DNA from: Catonia carolina
Taxonomy: Eukaryota; Arthropoda; Insecta; Hemiptera; Achilidae
Direction of reading: 5' to 3'
Length of the DNA stretch: 64,000 nucleotides
Assembly (NCBI GenBank): GCA_035578175.1
Contig: JAQMRL010000003.1
Span: 55,660,672 to 55,724,671 of the forward strand
Positions 37,357 through 46,761 of this stretch are shown piece by piece; the first letter of the stretch is position 1; each line of letters opens with the position of its first letter. The position numbers and the translations under genes are program-made. The notes below the pieces were generated by a model. The model was not told the DNA's origin, searched no databases, and saw only the letters and a list, made by a program, of their open reading frames with translations.

Positions 37357-37467
37357 TGGGGTAGTGTTCAGCGCAAATGGCTTTTATGCCAGGGGTTCCG
37401 GGTTATCAACTCGCATTATTACCAACGCACAAGCCAATGCGTACATAGGCATCACCCAATAAAAAAA
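37357..37467 (+). mobile_element. SINE-3, degenerate
   Basis: GGGTAGTGTTCAGCGCAAAT head, GCCAGGGGTTCCGGGTTATC, and an A-rich end at 37459-37466. Confidence 0.7.
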
Positions 37468-38882
37468 TCTTATCAGTCAATTAAACTGTAATAAGTTTAA
37501 AAGCGACTAAATCAGTAACTGCATTAAAAGAATTATCGCCCACAGGGTCGAATAGTGAGTTCTCTCAGTTACCCCACGGAAACATAATAAATGGAAATTT
37601 AATAGCATGGACTTGACCCAACTTACAACAGAACAAACCAAATAAGCTGTTATTATACATGCGCTATAGCATGACAAGATTACCGTAAACATTACGGAAA
37701 CCACAAGACTGAAAAAGGCAATCACGAGGTATTATAAGTACCAACTTCAAAAAGTGGGTGATCTATGCTTTTCTTCTGACAAATCTGATTAATATTAGTC
37801 ATTAAATTTGTGAATATCATGAAAAATGAACTGAAGTCCTGGTCCACTACAATTTCGAAAGGGCGAAAATTCCGAAAATAAGAAATTCTTGACCTCAGTA
37901 TTGGTTATAGTTACTTTGGAAACAGCCGTACAGCGCCAAAATTTAAACTAAAATCGTAAAAAATATCTTACGATTACGACGAAATTTTCTTCATTTGCTG
38001 CAATTTCATAAAAAGTAAATGGCAGAATGTCCTAAGGAGATAATAAGTTACTGTTAATAATAAATTCTTTTTAAAAAAAACTTACAGCCACAAGATGAAA
38101 TTTCAAGTTAAACGTGCATGTAAAGTAAACAAAATAAAATAAACTGCAGCTTTTACAACTAAATTTTTCTACTATGCTTATTGTTGCGGCAATACATATG
38201 AAATCAAATCAATAGTAAAATCGGTTCACACATCTAGAGCAAAGGAAATAAAAATTAAGATAGTAAAGTTATTTTTTATAATATTGTGTGATATATTTTA
38301 CGATTTATCATTATAATTAGCCAAACCTGGGGTAGAATGCTCAATAAAAAAAATCCATTGTAGTATTAATTTTTAATTATTATTTTTTTAATATTCATAA
38401 CTTTCTAGTGTTTCATATTTGTTTTTTTTATAGAAAAATATAAATATGCATTTCAACCAAAACTGTTGAAAGTCCAATAACTTTTCCGATCCATAGAACT
38501 AACAGTTAGCAACAGTATGGAGCCTAAAAAAAAATCAATATAAGCCTACTTATTGTTGGCACTGTGCCAAAAAACTTTAGGAAGTGTGGTTATTGAAGGG
38601 GAAATTCCACGGAAATAGGTCATCTTATAAGAAACACGACTCTTTTATTGGTTATTAGAAATTTATGAGACATTTAAAATGCCATATGAAACATTGATAC
38701 AGTTTCATAAAACAACGCACAAAAATTATTTTTATTAATAAATGAACAACAGATAATAACAAATGTTATAAAAATCACTAGCATGCCATATTATATTGCT
38801 ATACATTTACACACTACTTTTTTCAGAATTTCACTGAACTTACAACTAAGTCGTAAAAAACTAATGCTCAAATAAATTTTAG
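37468..38882. other. No gene seen
   Basis: AT-rich with long A and T runs; nothing recognised. Confidence 0.4.
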
Positions 38883-38886
38883 TAAT

Positions 38887-39104
38887 ATGGAATTTGATGC
38901 TGCTAATAAAAATTGCCTAATAAATTCTGATTCTGCAAACGATGGTGAGTTTTTTGCAAAACATTTAATTACAATATATAAATTGCCAATAAATAAATTA
39001 GCCCCATAGTTTTACTGAAAGTCAAAACATTATTAAATTAAAATTGATTAGTCCAAATTTCAGATATAGAAAAACTGGCGCTATTAAGAAAATCAACATT
39101 TTAA
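38887..39104 (+). CDS. Candidate two-exon small ORF (hypothetical)
   Basis: A TTTTAG acceptor (AG at 38881-38882) precedes ATG at 38887. The frame MEFDAANKNCLINSDSAND runs into a consensus donor GATG|GTGAGT (exon end 38944). An acceptor TTTCAG at 39058-39063 joins in phase to give DIEKLALLRKSTF and a stop at 39102-39104, 32 residues in all. No family is recognised. Good splice signals and phase fit are the only support, and in AT-rich DNA they may be chance. Confidence 0.18.
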
Positions 39105-40033
39105 TAAACAAGTTCTTTGTTAAAATAATACAGACTTCCCGGCAGAACCAAAATATACATTGCCAACCTCATAAGAAAAAACCTATATCACTGACTATAG
39201 CAATTTAAATTTACAACTGCAGAGCTCTACACAACCAGTAAATATTTTTACGGCTTATTACACAAATACTTGCGAAGAACACCGCTCATTACCTTCACAT
39301 TTACACGTTACAAGATGTTTAATGAAGAAAAATATAAATCACAATATAAGTGAAATTTATCTCTTACCTTGTCTTTGATTGCCCATTAGTTTAAAAAACT
39401 TACATACATTTTGATAATACCACCTTCTTCAGAGTAACATTAAATCAAAATGATAAACAGTATTTCCTTTCAGTCATATAAAATTTTATTAAAACTCACT
39501 TTAAATAAAATTAAAAAAGTATCAAACTCAGTTTAATTTGATATAACTGAATAGAAATACTGTTCAGCATTTTAATTTTTAATTTAAAATTACTCTGAAA
39601 AAGGTGATACAATCAAAGCATACTCGTATGTAAGTTTTTTTTAAATTAAAGGGCAAAATCGTAAGATTTAAATTTCATTTCTATTGTGATTAAATTAAAT
39701 GGTTGGGAAATTGCATTACAATAATTTGTAAATGAAGAAAAATATATTTCAATATTAGGCAATATTAGTTAATTTTGATTAATATTAAACTAGTAATTTA
39801 ACATATTGTGTTTTTCAAGAACAATTAAGATAACTAGTAAATTTATCCCAAATCTCTGTTCAATCTTCTGCAAAGCCGATGATAGCAGTTACCTGGTAAA
39901 GTGGACAATTTAGAACATGAGTTGGGTTGTTATAGTTTTCTAATTTTTATTAAAATCGCTGGTATGCCAGGTGGATAGTTTCACTGATGTAAGGGATGTT
40001 AAGATCTGCGTAGAGTGTATGATTAGAAACATA
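39105..40033. other. No gene seen
   Basis: AT-rich sequence. Confidence 0.4.
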
Positions 40034-40944
40034 TGAGGTGTGGCTATTAAATAATGAGACTGACACTGTAAAAATGTTATTTTTATTTTATACATAATCA
40101 CTAATTGTCACCTTCAATATACACTCCTTCTCTATCCCTGCAACACTCCACGCGAATTTCCCATTGTTGGAAACAGTGGTGGAAGTCATCTTCTGTCAGC
40201 TCCTTCAGAACACGTGCCGCTTTCTCTTTTACAGCTTCCACAGACTCAAATCTTGTCCCTTTTAATGCAGATTTCACCTTAGGGAACAGGTAGAAGATAA
40301 TAACATGTGATGAAACGTGGTTTTTTACTTATGATCTGGAAACGAAGCGCCAATCTATGCACTGGAAGAGCCTAACTTCACCGAGAGCCAAAAAAGCTCG
40401 AATGAGCTAGTCAAAATTTAAAGCAACGTAAATCCATGGGATTGTGTACCTTCACTGGGTTCCTGAAGGTCAAACAATTAATTAATATTACTACCTTGAG
40501 GTACTTTCTAAACTACGTCAAAGAGTAAGGAAAAAACGCCCCGAAATGTGGAAGGACAAATCATGGGTTCCCCACCAAGACAATGCCCCAGCTCATTCCG
40601 CAATATCTGTCAAGAGGTTCCTAGACAAGTACAGCATCTCAGTGCTAGAACATCCACCTTATTCACTAGATCTTGCACCATGTGACTTCTACCTGTTCCC
40701 TAAGGTGAAATCTGCATTAAAAGGGACAAGATTTGAGTCTGTGGAAGCTGTAAAAGAGAAAGGGGTACGTGTCCTGAAGGAGCTGACAGAAGATGACTTC
40801 CAGCACTGTTTCCAACAATGGAAATTTGCATGGACCGTTGTAGGGATAGAGGAGTGTATATTGAAGGTGACAGTAAGTGATTATGTATAAAATAAAAATA
40901 ACATTTTTTACAATGTCAGTCTCGTTATTTAATAGTACACCTCA
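40034..40944 (+). mobile_element. Rearranged mariner with two inverted 3' ends
   Basis: The 911-bp element is flanked by TA (40032-40033 and 40945-40946). The left arm 40034-40296 is an inverted copy of the right arm, about 40705-40944, sharing for example CAGATTTCACCTTAGGGAAC. So the 3' third of a mariner, including part of the transposase gene, occurs at both ends in opposite orientation, and the original 5' half is missing. The outer ends both read TGAGGTGTNNCTATTAAATA and would be equivalent transposon termini. Confidence 0.88.
40309..40890 (+). pseudogene. Mariner transposase, catalytic and C-terminal part
   Basis: The frame from CDETWFFTYD (first Asp codon at 40309) continues with stops at about 40402 and 40438, then an open part from 40546 with HQDNAPAHS (second Asp at 40579) and HPPYSLDLAPCDFYLFP (third Asp at 40684). 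Spacing is 90 residues, then 34 between the last two: the DD34D signature of mariner transposases, which cut and paste at TA. The N-terminal DNA-binding half is absent and stops interrupt the frame, so it is inactive. Confidence 0.92.
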
Positions 40945-41820
40945 TATACAGGAATGTTAAAAAGTGTCATCAACATTTTTGTTTGAAAAAGCTGTAATTT
41001 AGCCATAACCGAGCGTTAAATTTAACCATATACCAGACAATCACACATCTGCATTAGTTTAAATAAGGATTTATAATGAAGTACTTTTAAGAAGAAGGGG
41101 TAACTTTGATCATCAAGACAGAAGACTATTACGCTAATGCTCACGATTATTTAAAGCTTTGTGCTTCATATTTATATATTCCACATAAACCTTCTGTCTA
41201 TATGCAGTCCAAGATAGCAAATTTTGGTATTTGACTTGCATATATACTGCTGGGCAGCTTTGCCAACTAAGGGTAAAAGTAACATGTTTGTTTTACTGAA
41301 GTTAACTTTAAACGTATAAAAAACTTCATTTTTTAAAATTTAAGCTGAATTTTAACATCCAAACTTTTAGTGCTATATTGTACAATACCATAATAAGAAC
41401 CGCAGTTTTAAAACTAGGAAAATTTGATAAAGTTGCTTGTGTTTGTATATAACATAGTTTTTAACTCGATAGTATGTTTTGTTTGTTGTCAGACCTCAGA
41501 CTCCTGACTATCCAATAAAAAGTTAATAGGAAAATTTTCAATAAAACTTTAGTAAAGTATAATTTAACAAGATTGTTAGTTAAAAGCAAATTGTGATATT
41601 TATCACCATTGGGAGCACAAAATTCATTATATAAACAAGCCAAGTTGTTAAAAATATAGCATTTCCTATTAGAAAAAAAAGATTTATTTTTGCTTTTTAT
41701 TACATCAAATTATAAGTTTAGATGATACAAGGGTCTGAAAAGTACTGTTTTGAAAAAAAGACTTATTAAAGCAAATTTAATTTACACAAAAGACATGCGT
41801 TTTTCAAAATAGTTTCAGCA
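40945..41820. other. No gene seen
   Basis: AT-rich sequence; a 60-codon minus frame at 41461-41643 has no motif. Confidence 0.4.
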
Positions 41821-42210
41821 ATGTTCAGACCTTTTTGTAGCGGGTTACTATTTTACCCAAAACTTTCTCAAAAAAACATTCGGCGAGTGATGACAACCGT
41901 AACTCCACAGTGAGTTTCGTGTTGTAACTTTTGAAGTGCTTGCCACCAAGCTCATGAATTTCCTAACCAATTTTTCTAAACAAGTCATCATTCACAACAA
42001 AACGCTGTCTACTCTAAGATTCGTCAACGACATCTGTCCACCCTTCATTGAACTGCCTAACCCACTTTTACACCATTCCTTTACTAACAGCATTTCCCCC
42101 ATAAATCTCAATTATCTAATGACAAATTTCAGCGGGCTTAACATTGCTTGCATTCAAAAACTGGATAACACAACAAATCTGACAATCAGCAGGTTCATCA
42201 AGGGTTTTAA
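41820..42210 (-). pseudogene. Mariner transposase N-terminal remnant
   Basis: The minus strand reads PADCQICCVIQFLNASNVKP, stop, EIYGGNAVSKGMV, stop, KWVRQFNEGWTDVVDES, stop, then RQRFVVNDDLFRKI and further decayed HTH sequence. This is the paired helix-turn-helix N-terminus of SETMAR-like mariner transposases. It stops before the catalytic domain. It lies 0.9 kb from a mariner that lacks exactly this half, but in opposite orientation; a shared origin is only a possibility. Confidence 0.85.
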
Positions 42211-42660
42211 CCTCTATTAACAACCACAGGAACCAAAAAACACATGGCAAATCAATTTTTATGGCTTCAGTAAATAAGTAATGAATTAGCAAAATTAGTA
42301 TGCATATGTAGAGCGACAACAGTAGTACGTCAGTGGTATCAAAATAAAATGCTACTAACTTTCCAAATATGCCTCACACAATCAATAATTTAACTCAATA
42401 GTCACAAGCTGTTATTATGCTTACCACTTTTGGTAAAATTGTTTATAAACATTTTAATAACAATTAAAAAAAAAAAGAATATCATTAGACAAATAATGAG
42501 AAAAATTGAAGACTCGTCCTAGCTGCTAAGCATCCTGTAGAAACAGAATGCTCTCCGTAATTTGTAGGTTCCAATACATACTACACTTATGTAAACAGTT
42601 AATCCTTTCCATTATAGTATATTCTCAACCTCTTTTAGAACATCCATAGAGCTCAGTTAT
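42211..42660. other. No gene seen
   Basis: AT-rich, no feature recognised. Confidence 0.4.
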
Positions 42661-42662
42661 TA

Positions 42663-43066
42663 TAGTTGAATTGATTACAAAATAGGACTGGGATCGGTCG
42701 GAGGACAAAGAGGGGCACGAGATTGGCGGCCAATCAGTTCCGAGAATTCCATACACTGTAGTCAACTTGCACTCTGGTCTCAGTCACTGCTCTGCAATCG
42801 AACCACACGTTTCGCTGCTTACTGTGCTATCTCGTGACCTGCTATTATAGTAGCGTTAGAATTTATAAAGTCCTTTCCCATTCGTGTGCATTTTAAAGAA
42901 ATGAAGAAGTAATTACAATAATAATGACATCAATTGAGAAACGAAGTGTATGTTAATCATACATAGTTGTTCTGCAGTCTATAGCCAAGTGAGCCAGGGG
43001 CAACGTGGTAATGCCGCTCCCTCTCCCTTGCTGAGCGCAAGTCCTGTTTTGTAATCAATTCAACTA
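42663..43066. mobile_element. 404-bp MITE with 27-bp inverted ends
   Basis: Ends 42663-42689 and 43040-43066 are reverse complements with one mismatch (TAGTTGAATTGATTACAAAA then T/C and AGGACT). TA flanks both sides (42661-42662 and 43067-43068). Non-coding and GC-richer inside. Mobilisation by a Tc1/mariner transposase is the obvious inference. Confidence 0.92.
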
Positions 43067-43082
43067 TAGCAACTCTAGAGGG

Positions 43083-43194
43083 TTATGCAACTGTAGGTTT
43101 TAACTTGTGAAATTTTCCTGACCCTAGCCAAGAATTGAACCTGTAGACCTCTGCGTTGTACGTTAGTGCACTACCACTACGCTACAGAGGCAGT
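43083..43194 (-). mobile_element. SINE-1, minus orientation, decayed
   Basis: Reverse complement: GACTGCCTCTGTAGCGTAGT head and AGGTTCAATTCTTGGCTAGG B box. Confidence 0.8.
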
Positions 43195-43599
43195 CATTTT
43201 TTTCATTTTGTTGCTATTAGAGTAAAAGCATATTATGGCTGATCTTTCTATTTATTTGATTCTTATGTGCAAAGGGATGCAGAGAAGAATTACTGGGTCT
43301 TTTCCGTTTTGTGTATGCCACTATCAAATCCAAATTCCCTAAAGAGTTGTACAAGTGTTTATTTCTCACACTCCCTGCCTAATTGAATACTCATACTGAG
43401 ACAGACACGCATACTCACGAACGTCATTCATACACGTCCTCCCCAGTCACAGTATATGGTACTAAGTTACACGCTCTGTTGTTTTATTTCTTATTTTAAT
43501 TGTTTTTTATTTTTTATTATTTTATATATTTTTATTTACAAGTTACTTATTCTAATGACAGTTATTTACATTACATTTAATGATTATTATTACATTACT

Positions 43600-43672
43600 A
43601 TAACAATGTATTTTTTTATGTATATACATTGGAAAGAGAAAGTCGTGCGAGTGTTTCACACAGACTTTTATA
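43600..43672 (+). mobile_element. Element H, 3'-end fragment
   Basis: GGAAAGAGAAAGTCGTGCGA then GTGTTTCACACAGACTTTT, the sub-end plus terminal hairpin of element H; little else remains. Confidence 0.7.
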
Positions 43673-46162
43673 GTTGTCACATCTTCTGGGATTATGCAAT
43701 AACCCCTTTCCCTGAAAGAACTCTACAGCATCTTCCTCCATCAAAATATTGTTAAGTAACTCTACAAAATTCATAGTACACGGACTACATAAGAGTGTGT
43801 AGTAATTAACTGTGAAATGTGAGTGGAGTTGACATAACACAGGAATATTGATAGTCAGATTGCCGCGCTAGACGCAGGAGTGGGAGAAATGTACAACCCT
43901 TCAGGGAATTCGGATTTGATAGTGGCAAACAGAAAACGAAAAAGACCTGAATTACTATTTTTCTTCCATTGTGATTTCAAGTTGTTGTTCTGTTGTGATT
44001 TCTTTCTTTCAAGTGATTCTTGGTTCATGAATTCTGCAGTAACAGCAATTCTTCTCTGGATCTCTTTCCACTTACAAATCAAAGGAAATGAAAAAAACTA
44101 ACCAAGCACGCAAACACGCTACTGTATGTACCAGCAGAACAAAAAATTTCCCCTGTGACAAAAATAGAATGTTCAAAAAGAGATAAAGATTAATCTGGAA
44201 TGAATGTGGAAAAAACATTAACATAAACTAAACACCCTATAAAATGGACTAACATCTACAAAGTACAGAGCCAGAATTATTTTAAAAGAGACCATGTGAC
44301 ACAAATGTGACTTGTTCACACAAAACTAACACACAGTTACCTCGAGTGATAAAACAAGAATCTAATAGATGTAAATACTGAAACAACATTAACAATACCA
44401 CACACATCCATATTGACTACTCTAAACTGAACACCAAACAATTTCATTTTCTTTACCTGTCCAAATGCTTTAGTATGTTAATACCTTCACAAATTAATTA
44501 CTATTAATCTGCTAATCCAATTGACAACTGACACAAATTATGGTTTCCCTATTAAGACACCTCACATAAAAATAACTGTGAAAATTCAGAGGTTAGTAGG
44601 AGCACTTAGTTTTTGAGTATTAGTGTTAAATAATTTAATAATTAGGTACAATTAGGCATACACATCTAAAAGTAGATTACAAAGAAGGAAGTCAAACAAG
44701 GAGAAACTAGACAGAAAGTAATACTTGACAAGAATCGTTACAGTGTATTTTAATTAACAATACGTTCTATAAAGCATATAAAAGTTTTCTTTGAATTTAT
44801 GTACTTTGATTAGATGAAATGCCTGCATGCTGTTTTAATTTAATATACCAACATTAGTGTTGAACAAGAAATAAGTTATAAGTTAAAACAAAACAACAAT
44901 GTACACCTCAGTATAATAATTACATGCATAATTATTAAGCAAGTTGCTTGAATTAACAATTCAAAAATGTATAATACAAATATTATTGCTGTTATTACCA
45001 AACATCTCATTTTAAAATATTGTCAGCATGGCTGACAATAGGCGCCTACTCAAACGACAAAAATAAAAATAAACATAACTAAGAAAAACTTTCATATTTG
45101 CTAAACAAAAGCTGTGGTAATGTTAACTTAAACATTTTTAAATTTCACATTCTGGTCAGTGTGTATTAAACGGTATTCAACATTAGATACTATTTCAAGA
45201 AGGTACAATTAATTGTAAACAAACAGCTTAAAACTAACATTCAATTCAAATGAAATGTGTAAAAGAGGTTAAGTTTCGTTATCAAGAAAGCAACTTGGAA
45301 ATGAACAGCCCCTGCTCATTATTTTGAAAATCACTGTTCAAAATATCAGTATCTGACAATAGTAAATTATGTAACTAAAAACTAACATATAAATAATTCA
45401 GCTGTTCTAAATGTGTTACTAAACTGACTCAAAATTATTTGACTAGCAATGTTTATGTTTTGGTTTTTAATTAAGCAGTTTTTTTTTTGTTGGTAGAGAT
45501 AACATGTAAAAACTACTCATGAAACGATACTTCTTACTGAAATAAGGAAAGCTTCATATAAACAGAATAACCTACAGAAGCATCACTGACAACTGTCATG
45601 ACCTACCAAACATTAACTAAAAATTAGACGAAACGAAGAAACCACGATACACCGTAATATATAATAGTTTCTTAATGGAAAAATCCAACTAAACAAAATC
45701 TGTGTGTTGGTAACAAGTATAGTGGATGAGTAGACAACATATTCCGCGTCATCAATAAGGTAAGGTTATGTTACTCGAGACTATATTACATGCTATTTAT
45801 TCATCAGTTTTAATAACACAACTAGGCTGTATAGAAATATGCATTGTAACTGTTTCGATGAAATCAATTATGACAAACTATACACAAAATAAACAACCCT
45901 TTTCCCTTTACTTAATGCCTTCGAGAATTTACTAAAAATAAATAAATGACTGCACCCAATATCGTCTAATATTGATAACGAAGATAATTCTGTGAAATTT
46001 TCAAATACAATTCTAAAGCATACAACCGCGATATTCAAAAATTAATAATTATTAAGTATCATTAACTTAACCAAGACATTAAGATGGAGGATAGCTAGCC
46101 TTAACATCATTAAGTTCACAATATGTCAAAATTAACAATTACCAAACTGCAGACTTTCTTAC
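43673..46162. other. No confident gene; 21-bp palindrome at 45019
   Basis: Low repeat content. A perfect palindrome ATTGTCAGC-atg-GCTGACAAT lies at 45019-45039. A minus-strand open frame near 43855-44082 (WKEIQRRIAVTAEF, NNNLKSQWKKN) has a faint Myb/SANT-like look, too weak to call. The region could be intron of the candidate gene starting at 46216. Confidence 0.35.
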
Positions 46163-46216
46163 CTGAGTATTACTAATTGTATCATCAGAAACCCTTTCCG
46201 TTTCCATATTAATCAT
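46163..46216 (-). CDS. Candidate first coding exon, unknown gene
   Basis: From ATG at 46216-46214 the frame MINMETERVSDDTISNTQ leads into a strong donor CAG|GTAAGA (exon end 46163, phase 0). The second ATG (46207-46205) has a G at +4. No downstream exon could be linked and no family is recognised. It lies divergent to the FAHD1-like gene, 483 bp away, which is a common arrangement for a shared promoter. Confidence 0.3.
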
Positions 46217-46699
46217 TATCTCACTGAATACGACATAAAAATTAAATATAAACCTAAAATTACTGACAATAACACACAGGAAGTCAATACCTTTAGTGAC
46301 GTCACGAAGGGTCACCGTGTTTCTGCGAACGACAGTCTTGTTCACGTTTTGAAAATTAACAAATAAATGTAGATAGCTATACAATATTAAAGATATGATA
46401 AAAATTATTTTAAAAAAAAATTACTGTAAGGAAAATTATTTTTATTAAATTTATTCACTGCTCTATATAACGATAAAATTATATAATCCGAATCAATATA
46501 CATTACAGTTTTACCCAAGAAATCGGGGTAGTATAATTTTTTAAACTATTATAATTATTTTTAAAAAATTTTAAAAACCAATATAAGTTTTTATTTTTAC
46601 ATTTAATTTGTACTTTGTAATCTGCTGCGATTCGTAGTAAAAATTTCCAACGACTATACAAATTTGGTAATCTTGCAATTTTGTAGTCCCATAGCTTTA
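46217..46699. promoter_or_regulatory. Putative divergent promoter region with CRE-like site
   Basis: The intergenic stretch between the candidate minus-strand exon and the FAHD1-like start. It contains the palindrome TGACGTCA (46297-46304), the consensus CREB/ATF site, in a locally GC-richer patch 46290-46340. No TATA box can be assigned with confidence in this AT-rich DNA. Confidence 0.3.
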
Positions 46700-46761
46700 A
46701 TGGATTTGAAAAATTTTGTTTTACTAGGACGTAAAATTTTGGGAGCTGGTTTAAATTACAA
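46700..46761 (+). CDS. FAHD1: FAHD1-like exon 1
   Basis: Encodes MDLKNFVLLGRKILGAGLNY plus two bases of codon 21. Donor GTAATA at 46762. The frame is open upstream only to 46607, without another ATG. Found by extending the gene backwards; the GLNY box at the right place supports it. Confidence 0.8.

Noticed and set aside
41936..42220. 94-codon plus-strand open frame
   Set aside because: It is the antisense shadow of the mariner N-terminal relic on the minus strand.
43855..44082. Minus-strand frame with faint Myb/SANT-like pattern (WKEIQRR, LKSQWKKN)
   Set aside because: The similarity is only a few residues, the N-terminal helix is missing and the acceptor is weak.
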